A stretch of 64,000 nt of DNA, from positions 310,001 to 374,000 of the forward strand of contig JAUPFP010000036.1 in assembly GCA_036925085.1 (NCBI GenBank). Reading direction: 5' to 3'. The notes under the pieces were generated by a model, which worked only from the letters and a program-made list of their open reading frames with translations, made no database searches and was not told the DNA's origin. The DNA is from Brachycybe producta. Lineage: Eukaryota; Arthropoda; Diplopoda; Playtdesmida; Andrognathidae. Below, one piece after another: positions 35,545-47,362 of the stretch; position 1 is the stretch's first letter; each line of letters begins with the position of its first letter. Both the position numbers and the translations under genes were made by a program.

Positions 35545-35710
35545 AAATCATAAAGAAAACTTGAAACTGTTTTAGAAACTAGAACGGGTTAGTAGTTAGC
35601 TCAATCCACTAAAATATGACTTTCAAGTTGATATCTTCCAAAATAAACATTTTATGGACAAAATTTAGAAAAATATTATTTACTAAGCATTGTCTATTTA
35701 AGGTTGCTGA
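35545..35710. repeat. Family A MITE, left half
   Basis: GTTTTAGAAACTAGAACGGG then TTGATATCTTCCAAAATAAA; stops after the centre. Confidence 0.7.
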
Positions 35711-35849
35711 ATAGATATTTATTTTGTTTTGTCTTTCCGGACGACTCCACTGTAGTGGACAATACGTTCTATAGGAGGTCTCTTCCCCCCTCCCCCCCCC
35801 CCCTCCCAAACCTGCGGTCCCGAGAAAATTTATATTTTTCAAGGGAACG

Positions 35850-36110
35850 TTTTTCAGGAGAAACATTACGAAAAAAAATTCATAGTGTTTTAGAAACTAG
35901 AATAGTTGGTGATAATGTTAACAGAAATTTCACGACGATATCTTTCAAAATAAACTTTTTATGACAGGTTGAAATAAAAGACGAAAATAAATTTTCATGA
36001 AATTTTAAAGAAACCCCCCCCCCCCTCCCCAAAAAACCGGCCATTTTCAAAGTAGACTATAAAAAGTTTATTTTTTAAAATATTGCCAAGAAAAAAACTT
36101 TTAAAACTTT
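35850..36110. repeat. Family A MITE, diverged
   Basis: GTGTTTTAGAAACTAGAATAG and ATCTTTCAAAATAAACTTTT; right arm degenerate and interrupted by a C-run. Confidence 0.65.
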
Positions 36111-36339
36111 TCTGATATAATTAATTTTAAACGATTTATCTGATATTCTAATAAGAATTGTGGGCGGTTGTCGATTTCTGAAACATAGTGTAATTTGTAC
36201 AAGTAGAAATATATCCGCTCCTATTATAGATGGTGGTGGTGCTCTTAAGTTACGGTTCTCTGTGTTTGAGCTGAGCTTTTTCTAGTCTGGAACTTCTGTT
36301 TGTCGGTTGGCAAATTTGGAAAGCTTAAAAGAGAGAAAA

Positions 36340-36904
36340 AGAGGGAGCTAAAGTAGCTAGCTGCTTCTGTTGCCGCCGCTGCCACCGACGACGGACGGAG
36401 AAGAGAAGAAGAACTCGCCGTCGTCGCGTCCTCCTTTTTTTTTTTCTTTATATAAAAACCTATATGTTGAAGCCATCCGTCTTCTTCACTTTTTCCGGAC
36501 GGTCTTTCCTCTTCTCTTTTTCGGTTTCTCTTCACTTAATAGTCGGTATTTCTTCTTAATGGTGATGTTTTCGTCATTTTATTATATAAACTCTTAAATG
36601 TATCTGGATAATTAATAATAATAATTATTTTAAAGATCTTAAGAAAACAAGAAGAGAGAGAAAAATGATGTAGAAGAATTTAGTTTCCAAATGTGAGACG
36701 TTTGTGAAATTTGTTTTTTTAAAATGTCGCAATGACTGAAATCAAGTGTTTTCATCGAATTGTTGTTTTCTAAGAACCCGGTCTTTCTTTTTGGTGTCCT
36801 CCGTCGTCGTCTTCTTCCTTTTTTCTTCATTTTACAACGAAGAAGAATTAAAGATTTAGTTTTCCATTTTTGACGTTTGTTGGTTTCTACCATTTGGTGT
36901 CACG
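36340..36904 (+). promoter_or_regulatory. Candidate promoter/5' UTR of KCC exon 1b
   Basis: A locally GC-rich stretch (GCCGCCGCTGCCACCGACGA near 36370) in otherwise AT-rich DNA, free of foldback elements, leading to the ATG at 36905. Inference from composition and position only. Confidence 0.35.
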
Positions 36905-36965
36905 ATGTCTACTATGATTCCATTGCTACAGAGTGATTCAAAGCAAAGTCAGGATTTGCCTGATG
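36905..36965 (+). CDS. Candidate alternative first exon (1b) of the KCC-type gene
   Basis: ATG followed by STMIPLLQSDSKQSQDLPD plus one base, then a consensus GTAAGT donor. Phase 1 with a glycine codon across the junction, the same as the exon at 23809. It lacks an RFxV motif. No similarity is claimed; support is the strong donor, matching phase and GC-rich upstream sequence. It could belong to an unrelated gene. Confidence 0.5.
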
Positions 36966-37117
36966 GTAAGTTCCAATTTTACACAATTACTAGGACCTAA
37001 AAGTTTTAAGGCAATTTGCAGAAAATACTTAAAACAACGAATTCTACTGGTAGGCCTACACACAGTGTATTATTAAACACCAATCGTAGGCGTAGAATTT
37101 TCAATAATAAAATTAAG

Positions 37118-37292
37118 GATTGGAACACACAGACCATTTTTCGACTACGAAATGAAGTTTGACGATGGTTGGACTGTAGTTGCAGTGTATTTTTCATTTT
37201 TCAATGGAAAAACTCAAGGTGATCAGTTTTGACGACAATCCGACTTCATTTTACACTTTAAAAGTGGTCTAAACGTGGTATGTGCGCTAAGT
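37118..37292. repeat. Family G foldback
   Basis: AACACACAGACCATTTTTCG left and AAAAGTGGTCTAAACGTG right, with AATGAAGTTTGACGATGGTT pairing internally. Confidence 0.6.
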
Positions 37293-37560
37293 TTTTAAGA
37301 GAAACTCGAAGAGTAGCAGCTCATTAAGCTTATTTTCATAGTTGATATCTTTCAAAATAAGCTTTTCATGTCAGTTTGAGAATGGTCCCATTTTTAATTT
37401 ATGCAAATGATATTTTTTTAAAATAATTTTTGTCTATAAAAAGTTTACTTTGGAAGAATATCAACACGAAATTACCCTTCTAGTTTGTAAAACTCTTTCC
37501 AGTGTTGCTTCTTAAGGATCTGAGTTTAAAAATCAGCTGATCAAATAAACTTTTTCAAAT
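37285..37560. repeat. Family A MITE
   Basis: GAGAAACTCGAAGAGTAGCA left; CCCTTCTAGTTTGTAAAACTC right. Confidence 0.75.
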
Positions 37561-37709
37561 GTTGTAAAATGTAAAATGTGTAATTATGTAAGATATCAAC
37601 TTACATAGATGAAAAGAAACAAGACATAATGGCCAAACTTTAAACCAAATTGAGTAAAAGCCTTAAAAGATATATATTTGTTATATTACAGTGTTACACT
37701 GTAAACTGG

Positions 37710-37924
37710 AAGCTTGTGACGTCAGAGAAGTGGTTTATCGCAAGAACCTATGGTTGTGTCATTTTGTCTCCGATACAAAAGAATGTGACAGCAAAAAAGT
37801 TCTCGATAAAAACGAAAATGTTTCTTGAGTTACTTTTCTGATTACCTTTTTTTTCTATCGGAGACAAAATGACATAAGCCTAACCTTTTTCAGTTAATCC
37901 CCTTCTCTGACGTCACAAGCTTTT
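37710..37924. repeat. Family D foldback, best copy
   Basis: AAGCTTGTGACGTCAGAGAAG left, CTTCTCTGACGTCACAAGCTT right, then TGTGTCATTTTGTCTCCGAT paired with ATCGGAGACAAAATGACATA. 215 bp with a short centre. Confidence 0.85.
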
Positions 37925-38724
37925 AAGATATTCATACAGTGCAGCGACTGTACAAAAGCTCGCCGTTTTAATTATTCTGCACATTGCCTAAACTAGAGAC
38001 AAGAATTTTTTTTTGCATATTGCCTAGTTATTGTATAGAATGACAGATGATTTTTTTTGTATATTTTGATGTATCGAAGAAGTTATAGGTCGTTTGAAGG
38101 GTAGCTGGTGGACTGTCTGAAATTCTCAATGAAATTAGGAATTTTTTTTTGGGATGTTTTTTCATTGTTCTTTGTTGTATCGGAAACCAAACAAATGTTT
38201 GGAAGATTGTAAGGAACCAGCGACCGGGTGATGAACACATAATGATGATCAGATGATGAAAATAGCAAATTAAAACTTCCACATTGTTGTGGATTCTTAT
38301 TTAATTAAGTCGGTGCGAGTTACAGAAAGAGGTGGGGGGGGGGGGTGCGAAAAATAATGGAGTTCATTCGGAAACTAAAGACAAAGCTATTATGTCTCTG
38401 CAAAGACAAATCAGAAAACATTTTGGGTATTCTGTCTTTAAGAAAACATGTCCGGAAACTCTGTACTAACTCGACTTCTTCTTCTCAAGAAAACAATTAT
38501 CTAATCTTGTATATTTGCTTTCTCGAGAAGATTAAACCATGTTTTCAAAATGGCCTCCTCTAAATGAAGCTTTCTATGGCCTCATATTTGAGTGGAAAAT
38601 GGCAAAATGAAGCACATTTCGAAAATCTTCTTAAAGATAAGCAAAAAAAATCACTTTTCTACTTTCTTTACAGAATTTTTATTTTAAGATGAAATATGAA
38701 ACCCTTCAAGTTTGTTTTTTGTTG

Positions 38725-39065
38725 ATTTTAAAGTTTAAACTCCTCTCGAAGTCTGATTATTCATTCTTTCAGGTGCAAAAAATGAAGTGATAAACTTAAG
38801 TATTTTAGAAACTGGAAGGGTAGATCAATCATTTAAGAGGTATAAGATTTTTTATGTCAGTTTGATAATGACCCAACTTTAAGCAAACAATATTTTTTTA
38901 ATTTTTGTCAGTAAAAAGTTTATTTTGAAAGATATCAACATGAAAATTACTACCCTTCTAGTTTTTTAAAAACCACTTTCTAGTTTTTTTTCATTTGCTT
39001 TTTGGAAAGACAGAATAAATAATATAATTAAGAGTTTTAAAAAATTAGCTGTTCAAAATAAACAA
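38725..39065. repeat. Family A MITE
   Basis: CTCCTCTCGAAGTCTGATTA left; AGACAGAATAAATAATATAA right. Confidence 0.8.
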
Positions 39066-39137
39066 TCTTTAATATTCTATGTTTAGTTTTAGTAAGAAGT
39101 ATCCCAATCCTTCTTTATGATTTGTACAACTATAATT

Positions 39138-39248
39138 GCTGCGTTTATAGTCGGCACTTTGAAAATCACGTCCTCCACACTTGATCTGTGTTACAAATTG
39201 AATACGAATTGGAGAAGGACGTGATCGTGAAATGATAACTAATATATT
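39138..39248. repeat. Family E foldback
   Basis: GCTGCGTTTATAGTCGGCAC and AATCACGTCCTCC left; GGAGAAGGACGTGATCGTGA right. Sister of the copy in CEP89. Confidence 0.75.
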
Positions 39249-39899
39249 AAGCATTCCATAGAAATAATAATAAATCCCAACCCCCGTCTCTCCTCCTCCT
39301 CCTCCTCCTTAAGTAGCATTTTTCATTCTAAACATTAATTTCTAACGTCCATTAAAGAAAATCTTGTTAAGAGTATTATTATTATTAACAAGTTTTCTTA
39401 ACTCTGTTGCTACAGAAAGACACAAAAAAACAAATAGCTTTTTTTTTCTCAGTATTATTTTAACAAAAATAAACACATTTCTCTTATTTTTCTTTTCTAT
39501 TAAAGTTTTTCTTGTGTTGAAATAAAAAGAGAGAGAAACTTAAATAAATATACATAAGGAAGAAGAAGAACTCTTCTAGTTATTAGTAGAAACAGCAAAA
39601 GTTGCCTTAAATTTATAATTGCATCATGGTGAGAGAGAGAGAGAGAGAGTGAGGGAGAGAGATAGACGGAGAGAGATAGACGGAGAGAGAGAGAGAGATA
39701 GACGGAATACCGGTGCCTTAAGGGAAACATTGAATGTTAGAGGAGGGAGGGAGGGGGGGGGGTTGGGAGGAGGTTAGGTCCTCACTGACTATGTAACATT
39801 TCTAAGTATCATCTTAACAGTACAGATCCAAAATCAGTGATAACTAGTTTTAATTAAGGTTAACTTTTGTACTAGTTAGGTTTAGAGTTTCACCTAACG

Positions 39900-40245
39900 C
39901 CAACAACTAAGGAAACGCCCTTTGAACTCTTGATGATTCTGCATGGCAGATGATAAATTAAGAGAAACTTTTAATTTTTTTTTAGAAACTAGAAGGATCA
40001 GCTCAATCACTTAATGCTAATTCATCTTTCAAAATAAGCTTTTTATGTGAATTTATAAATGGTGCAACTTTAAATAAGACGTTTATTTATTCTTTTTTTT
40101 TATCTCTAAAAAGTTTATTTTAAAAGATATCAACATGATGAAATTGCTCTTTTAAGTGATTGAATTTCTAAAAAAAAACACTTTCTAGTTTATAGTATCA
40201 AAGAGTTAGAGAAGAAAGAAAAAAATCAGCTAATTTATAAACCAT
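39900..40245. repeat. Family A MITE
   Basis: AACGCCCTTTGAACTCTTGA left; AACACTTTCTAGTTTATAG right. Confidence 0.75.
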
Positions 40246-40498
40246 GTTAACTATAATTTATCGTTAGTTAAACTAATTTCGGATATTTACTGTAATATAT
40301 ACGAAGGGTGTTGAACACACAGTTGGGATGACGATGATGTTGCCATGGCAACGGCAGAGATATTACACTCCTCTTTTACTTCTGTCTTGTGTGTGTTTGT
40401 ACACATAGAAGGAATAGGAGGAATTATGGGAGGATGGAGGAGGAGGAGGAGGGGGCCCCCATCAAGCTTTCCTTTTTCCAAGAGATCTGCATTGCGAC

Positions 40499-40500
<2 letters not shown>

Positions 40501-40535
<35 letters not shown>

Positions 40536-40637
40536 TTTCTTTCTCTCTCTCTCTTCCTTTCTTTCTCTCTCTCTCTCTCTCTTCCTTTCTCTCTCTCTCT
40601 CTCTCTCTCTTCTTTTCTCTCTCTCTCTCTCTCTCTC

Positions 40638-40677
<40 letters not shown>

Positions 40678-40810
40678 TTTCTTTCTCTCTCTCTCTCTTC
40701 CTTTCTTTCTCTCTCTCTCTCTCTTCCTTTCTTTCTCTCTCTCTCTCTTCCTTTCTTTCTCTCTCTCTCTCTTCCTTTCTTTCTCTCTCTCTCTCTCTCT
40801 CTCTTTCCTT

Positions 40811-40841
<31 letters not shown>

Positions 40842-40935
40842 TCCTTTCTTTCTCTTTCTCTCTCTCTCTCTTCCTTTCTTTCTCTTTCTCTCTCTCTCTC
40901 CCTCCCTTTCTTTCTCTCTCTCTCTCTCCCTTTCT

Positions 40936-40967
<32 letters not shown>

Positions 40968-41088
40968 TCCTTTCTTTCTCTCTCTCTCTCTTCCCTTCTC
41001 TCACTCTTCCTTTCTCTCTCTTCCTCTCTTCCTCTCTCTCTCTCTCTCTCTCTCTCTTCCTTTCTATCTCTCTTTCTCTCACTCTCTC
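40501..41088. repeat. 590-bp CT-rich satellite-like array
   Basis: (CT)n runs broken at intervals of about 20-40 bp by TTCCTTTCTTT. Almost no purine on the plus strand for 590 bp. The long open frames in all frames (SLSL.. / ERER..) are artefacts. Confidence 0.95.
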
Positions 41089-41499
41089 ATACTCATATAA
41101 ATGTATTTATCTGAGAGCTATGTTATTCTATAGGGTACTCTCCTCCCTCCTCCTCCTCCTCCTCTATTCTAACCTCCTATTCGAGACGCATTCCAATTTA
41201 ACAGGGAAGTTACTTTTCATCTTCTTCTTCTTCTTCTTGTTTCTATCATCAAAACAGCTTAATTAGCATTGGGCTTTTTTCTTATGTATATAAAACGTTA
41301 TAATAGTAAAACTTTTTAAGAGAATTGCGTTGAATAAATTTCTACCACTTCAGTTTTTCTTATGTAATTTTCATTTTTCCTTTTTATTTTATTCCAAAAA
41401 AAAAGCTAAAAGTGAAAAAAAAAGTCTTAATGAATTAAGAGTCTGTATGAATTAAGTTTAAATTCTTACAAATTGGTAAGGTTCAATTTTTACTATAAT

Positions 41500-41830
41500 T
41501 TAATGTGGGTTTAAAAGTTTAATTCTTCATTATTCTGCCTTCCACTTCTAGAAAGTTTTTAAAAACTAGAAAAGTATTTTCATGTTATTATCTTTCAATT
41601 TAAACTTTTTTTACACAAGAATTAAAAAAAAATATTTGGTTGTTGGTTTTGCTAGTTGGTTCAGTTTCAAACTAACATAAAAAGTTTATTTTAAAGTATA
41701 TCTACATGAAAAGTACCTTTTAAGTGATTGAACTACCCTTCTAGTTTCTAAAACACTTTCTAGTTTTTCTCTTAATTTTGTTCTTCTGAAAGACTAGAAT
41801 AATCAGAGTTTGATAATCAGTTGTTTATAA
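41500..41830. repeat. Family A MITE (first of tandem pair)
   Basis: TTTTTAAAAACTAGAAAAG left; CTACCCTTCTAGTTTCTAAA right. Confidence 0.8.
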
Positions 41831-42170
41831 ACCATCGAACTTCTTGATTGTCTTTCAGAAGAGCAAAATAAAAAGAAACATGACTGTGTTTTAGAAACTA
41901 GAAGGGTAGCACACACTCACGTAATTATATTTTCATGTTGTTGATATCTTTCAAAATAAACTTTTTATAGATCAAAATGAAAAAATATTTTTAAAATTGG
42001 CTCGTTTTCAAACTGACATAATATCAATGTGAAAATACTCTGTGATTGAGTTGGCCTTCTAGTTTCTAAAACACATTCAAGTTTCAATTCATTTTTTGCC
42101 TGAAAGACTAGAATATATTAAAGTTTTGAGAGGCCGCGTTTACACTTTGAAACCACGTTTAATTGTAAGA
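41830..42170. repeat. Family A MITE (second of tandem pair)
   Basis: GTCTTTCAGAAGAGCAAAAT left; right end GGCCGCGTTTACACTTTGAA-ACCACG. The shared junction at about 41830 looks like a single ATAAACCATC boundary. Confidence 0.8.
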
Positions 42171-42196
42171 AAATGGCATTCGTAACACAAATAAAG

Positions 42197-42237
42197 ATGA
42201 TGATGATATATTCATCATCATCATCATCATCATCATT
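42197..42237. repeat. (GAT)n/(ATC)n self-complementary microsatellite
   Basis: GATGATGATGATATATTCAT then ATC repeats, so the run can fold on itself. Confidence 0.85.
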
Positions 42238-42764
42238 GTGTATAATGGAATACAATGAAGAAGGAAGAAGACGACCATTATTACGAAATATATTCTAATT
42301 TAATTCCAGAATTTTGAGAAGAGAGACAGGGTTTTTTTTGTAATGAGTATACGTAATTTAAGTTTTGCTTTAAGTTTTAAGATTTAAGTTTTTAGAAGTG
42401 AGGTTTTGTCATTTGGTTCTTATTTGTGTGTTATTGACGTTTGCTAATTTACATAAAAAAACTTTGAATGCAGTTAGTTAGTTATGTTTATTTAACTACC
42501 ATTTTAGTATGTAAAAGATGACATAAAATACATATGATCATCCTATATTTAGATTTTTTTTTTAATATGTCGAGACATTCGTTTAAACCAAACTATTAAA
42601 AAAAACATTGATTTTTTACTCAGTGACACGGTTCGGAATCATTTCTGATTTGTGTTGTTATAATTATGTTAACAGTCAAAAATCGAATTCGAGTTAAACG
42701 ATTTTTTCCCCCATTAAAATTAGGTCAGAAATGAGTAGGACAAATGGGATCTTAGTTTTAAAAA

Positions 42765-43150
42765 ACCGGTTTATTTGAGTTCATTTTTCGAACTCTTGAT
42801 TCATTTGTCGTTCAGAATGAAGAGCAGAGCTAACTTAACGTGTAAAAATTGTTTTAGATACTCGAAGGGGGTAGCCAAATCACTTAAAGGAATTGTTTGA
42901 TATCTTTCAAAATAAACGTTTTATAGATAAAAATTAAAAAAATATCGTCCGATTAAAGTTGGGTCAAACTTAAATTCAAATAAAAACTTAATTTTGAAAC
43001 ACGAAAAGATCCTTAAAGTGATTTTAAAGTGACCCTTCTAGTTTTTAAAACACAGTGAAGTTTTTCTTAATTTTGCTCCTTGAAAGACGGAATAATTCCG
43101 TATTAGAGGGAGGTGTTTACACTTTAAAAATTACATTAAACTATTTTCTA
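42765..43150. repeat. Family A MITE
   Basis: GTTTTAGATACTCGAAGGGG left; ACCCTTCTAGTTTTTAAAAC right; ends GGTGTTTACACTTTAAAAAT. Confidence 0.8.
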
Positions 43151-43278
43151 CTTTTAAAACTAGTTTAAAAATGGTCTGCATAGGACACAAAAGGATCTTA
43201 ATTAATTAAGGTTAGCTTCTAAACTAGTTTTTACAGTTCAAAATGACTAGTTATAAGTTGTAACTAGATTTTTCTTAT

Positions 43279-43701
43279 GGCGCATTCACACTAGGCTGGT
43301 TTACCAGCTGCTGGTTGCTGTTTGCTGATTGTAGACTGCTAGCAGCATAGTGTGAACTGCTACCAGCAGTAGCTTTCTCCAGCTTTGGCTAGTGGCTGGT
43401 GAAGTTGAACATGTCCAACTTTAGCAGCTACCAGCTGGTCATGTGACTCTCTTCCTGCTGCTACCATCTATAGTGTGAACCCTTTGTCGCTAGTAGTGGC
43501 ACTAGTGGGTAGTTGAAACTCCACTGCTTGGGTTGGTTGTTGTTAGAGTTTATGTTTTTGCAAGACGGTGATTGGATGACTTCGCTGCTAATACCAGCAG
43601 TGACTGGACAAGTTTGAACCCAAAGCAGCTGCTGCTTGCTGTTGTTGCTAATAGCCAGCAGCAACCAGCGGCTTGTAAACCAGCCTAGTGTGAATGTGCC
43701 T
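43279..43701. repeat. Family F foldback, 420 bp, rich in CTGCTGG/CCAGCAG
   Basis: GGCGCATTCACACTAGGCTGG left and CCAGCCTAGTGTGAATGTGCC right are inverted. Inside, ACCAGC/GCTGGT and GCTGCTG words alternate on both strands, giving many nested hairpins. Confidence 0.85.
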
Positions 43702-43920
43702 TTAGTAACTAGAAGAGCAGCCTGGACAGCTCAATCATTTTAAGGGTTTAATTTAATTTAATTTTGAAAATTACCCGACTTTTAAGCAGGTGATATTTTT
43801 TTTTTTTAAATTTTCATCTATAAATTGTTTATTTTAATACATGAAAATATAATCAAGTGATTCAACTACGGATTCAGTTTCCTTAAATTGTAGAATAATC
43901 TGAGTTATTATAAAATTGGT
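43702..43920. repeat. Family A MITE, 5'-truncated
   Basis: Begins abruptly at AGTAACTAGAAGAGCAG, right after the F element, and ends TAGAATAATCTGAG. Confidence 0.65.
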
Positions 43921-44276
43921 TGTTCATATCATCATCATAATACGTCGTCTTAAGATATGCGTTTTTCCGAATTCGGCTTTTGATTGCAACATTTCCAAAT
44001 ACAAAAGGAATATGAAGAAGAATGTAATGAAAAAGGGTGGTTGGTGGTTGGAGGTGAGTTCTCTGTTTATTATGTGTATTTGTTATATTTGTATTTGTTT
44101 TTTACGACAGACAGGCAAGATATTATGTCGGAAAGATAATAATTTGTATGTGTAATGACGTTGTTGTTCATTGTTCCTTTTACCTTTTTTATATTACATC
44201 CATATATATTTAGGTCGAGAGATAGACTGAAAGAGAGAATATATGATAGAATATATGAGAGAGAGAGAGAATGACA

Positions 44277-44278
44277 GG

Positions 44279-44338
<60 letters not shown>
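44277..44338. repeat. (GA)n microsatellite
   Basis: About 60 bp of nearly pure GA. Confidence 0.95.
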
Positions 44339-44341
<3 letters not shown>

Positions 44342-44967
44342 TTCGGTTATTTTTGTTTTTGTTTGCTTTTTTTTTGTGGTTCAAGATTTGTTTTTTTTAT
44401 CAATTTCATTTTTCTACTTTTATTTCTGAATGATAATCAAAAATCTTAATGATAATTATTATTATTTCGATATCAATCTCATTATGTATAAAATGAAAAG
44501 GAAGAAGAAAAAAAGGTGCGAGAAGAGATCGTGACGTCATGAGTGAGGATGTGACAACCATCTTAAGTGTGGTGTTTCAGGTTGTCACGACAACCATTTT
44601 TACTCTTTTTCCCTTTTGTTTAAGAAGAAAATGTAGAGAAAAAAAAAACCAAAGGTAATAATATACTGTACATTGAGGTAGCTCAACTAAGAACGTTGCC
44701 TATTGAGCAATTCCTCGTCATAGTTCAATGTAGCCAATAGAGGGCGTTACTTCTAATTAAGGCTAAATCTCTTCTCAGTTACGCAACAATTCATACTTAA
44801 AGAAACTGTGGATGGCGTTGTAAAAGAGATTATAGAAAGATAAAGGATTAAGAGGAGTAAAAAGAACCTGGAAGTGAGAGGCTATACAAATCTCACGCAC
44901 ACGTGAAATTTTTCTCTAATATGGAGTTGAACTACCTTAATGTATTTTCCTCATAGAAAACTATAGC

Positions 44968-45412
44968 AGGAACTAACGATGACTACGGCTGGAGGTGGAG
45001 GCTAGCTACTAAAGGATTACATTAGAAAACCGGTTGTGCTTGCGACCAAATTAAGGTTGTTTATAGTGTAAACGTCTATTATAATTCTGTCTTTCAGATG
45101 CAAAATAAAGAGAAAATTGAAAGTGTTTTAGAAACTAGAAGGATAACTCAATCACTTAATATGGTATTTTCATGTTGATGTTTTTAAAAAATAAGCTTAT
45201 TTTTAAGTGAATTTGAAAATAAAACCAACTGTTAAAAGTTTATTTTGAAAGATATCAAGGTGAAAATGCGAAATTAAGTTAATGTGCTGCTACCCTTCTA
45301 GTTTCTATTCATTTTTTATCATAACATACCTTCTGGTGTTACTCCAACCCTCATTGACTAGAAGCATAGCTAGCCTCCACTTCCAACTCTCGTTTTTGTT
45401 TGAAACGGACCG
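44968..45412. repeat. Family C foldback containing a family A copy
   Basis: GCTGGAGGTGGAGGCTAGCT left; ATAGCTAGCCTCCACTTCCA right, about 370 bp apart. The MITE between accounts for most of the spacing. Confidence 0.65.
45045..45305. repeat. Family A MITE nested in family C
   Basis: TTAAGGTTGTTTATAGTGTA start; TACCCTTCTAGTTTCTATTC end; right outer arm missing. Confidence 0.75.
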
Positions 45413-45658
45413 CGCCATTGGTGGGCCACTTTGATTGTATCTTATTTTGGTTGAAAAAGGTTGGGGGGGGGGGGAGGGGGAGGATTGTTTTGCCTCAAAG
45501 AAAAAAAAGTTGCAAGAGGTTGAAAATGTGGACTGGACATATATAGAGTAATGGGGGTGAACAACAAGAGATTTATGAAATGACCACATAGTTCGGTTTT
45601 GTTTTTGGTTAACTCATTTAATGTATGAACGAGAATGAGTTTCTATTGTAGGAATATC

Positions 45659-45663
<5 letters not shown>

Positions 45664-45707
<44 letters not shown>

Positions 45708-45836
45708 AGAGGGATGTTGGCAGTGGTTGCCCATTTTTAAGGGAGGAGGAGGAGGCGAGCCTTTTCAGTGGTTGCCCATTTTAAGGGGGAGCTTCTTTTA
45801 TGTTTTTTTGCTGCATTGAAGAGAGAGAAAGAGAGG

Positions 45837-45902
<66 letters not shown>
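45664..45902. repeat. Two (GA)n arrays
   Basis: GA runs at about 45664-45711 and 45821-45901, separated by a direct repeat of AGTGGTTGCCCATTTTAAGG (about 45721 and 45769). Confidence 0.9.
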
Positions 45903-45904
<2 letters not shown>

Positions 45905-46064
45905 AAAAGCCATTCATAAAAAAAAAGGCAAAGAAATTTTATCGCAAAAACGAAAAAGCAAAAAAGAAATTCTGTTTCAGACAGTTGACTTTTTTTCTTC
46001 TTTGGTTTTTCGTTGTTAGAGAAACCACTTTTCTTTTGTTAGTTTTCATTTATGATTTTTTAAT

Positions 46065-47060
46065 ATGCAATGGAGAAACCGCTTAACACGAAATTGAAAA
46101 GACTAGAATATTTTTTCGTGTTAAAAGAAATAATTTTTAAAAAACGTATTTAGACTATATGTGATGATACCGCATTACAAATATAATTATAAAAATAAGA
46201 CAAATGTTTTTTTCAAATACTGTAGGAACTGCTTAACACAAAATTTAAGGGAAATGGAATAATTTTTCGTCTTAAAAGAAATAGTTTTAAAAATGTATTT
46301 TATATTATAATTGTTAGTAAAAAAATATGAATACATACAAAGAAAGAATGGGAACATTTTTTAATATTTATTTGAATTTGAATTTTTTTGAATTTGAAAA
46401 ATTACTCTGCAAGCAGCCATAAAGGCCTATGGCAGAGGGACAAGAGTCCAAGTGCAGCATAGAAAATGCATTGTCAAAACCAGAAAATATCAAACCCTAA
46501 TGATATAAACCCAACAACAATTTCAATATTTTTTAATGCTGCAAATATATGCATTGTCAAAACAAAACAAAATTATGACTCCCATAAAATACGTTTTTCC
46601 TGCACAAAATCCCCAGCAAGCGAGTTCCATTGTCGAATCGCCCTCGGGACAAATGACCAGTAATAAGAATCTGTTCGTGCAAAAATCTCTCCAACTTTGT
46701 TAGAGTGGTCACCCCTACCCAAATATAATGCCCTGCAAAGTTTACTTGAAGTAGGTTTAGGACAAGAGCCTTCTAGCATTTACATTTTGGCTCCGTCTAC
46801 TTTTTTAATAATAAAAATCAGTCATTTTAATGCAGAGACAGAAAGAGCGAATTAAAAAATACGTGGCGACTGATTTAAAGTGTTTTTTCGTGTTATAAGA
46901 AAACGAGTTTTACAAACTTTTACGATCTTAAAGCGAATTTGGAAAACGAGTTTTCATAATTTTGTTTTCGTGTTAAATAAAAAGATTTTCTTTTGGATTT
47001 TCGTCTTATACGAATTAACGAGACTACGAGACTAAACGTATATTTTGTGTTAAACAGTTT
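46065..47060. repeat. Family K region (TTCGTGTTAA repeats), interrupted by LINE remnant
   Basis: Words CGCTTAACACGAAA and TTTTTCGTGTTAAAAG alternate; the right end GTGTTAAACAGTTTTCACTG is inverted relative to the left. A LINE 3' fragment lies inside. Confidence 0.5.
46393..46790 (-). mobile_element. LINE (non-LTR retrotransposon) 3' fragment
   Basis: On the minus strand an open stretch (46779-46573) ends in RTDSYYWSFVPRAIRQWNSL, the kind of C-terminal tail found after the reverse transcriptase of CR1/Jockey-type elements. It is followed by a 3' UTR ending in CTGCAAGCAGC-type sequence (plus strand CTCTGCAAGCAGCC). Upstream parts are missing: a 5'-truncated, dead copy. Confidence 0.65.
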
Positions 47061-47362
47061 TCACTGTAATAATTATATATATTTCACGAACACATTCCCC
47101 CCCCCCCTTCTCCCGATGTAATTAATACAGTTACTTGAAAGTGTTATATTTAATTATAATCACATAGAGAAGATAATAAAACATAAAATATAATAATTCT
47201 GTTCTGAAATTTGCGCCTTAAGGAGTAGAAAGAGAAGAAAAAAATGAAATAAAAGTAGAAGGGTAAAGAAATGAAGAAGAAATTAGAGATTTTGAGACAT
47301 GTTAAACAAAAAGAAAAAAGAGAGAAACGTTTAAAAAGAATTATTGATTGATGTCGGCGGTT

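Larger units (their letters stand above)
24001..36600. other. Long non-coding stretch between KCC exons 1a and 1b
   Basis: No exon was recognised on either strand. Contents are foldback elements of families A, B, C, D, H, I, J and M, microsatellites and homopolymer G/C runs. If exon 1a is spliced to the transporter body, this is part of its first intron. Confidence 0.6.

Noticed and set aside
36245..36535. 96-residue minus-strand frame, Ser/Lys-rich
   Set aside because: Low complexity over the GC-rich promoter-like region; more likely 5' UTR/promoter of exon 1b.
40345..41114. Open frames of 206-251 residues on both strands
   Set aside because: Made only of Ser-Leu or Arg-Glu repeats translated from the CT array; every frame is open.
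46466..46663. Plus-strand frame over the LINE fragment
   Set aside because: The opposite strand carries the recognisable LINE C-terminal tail.
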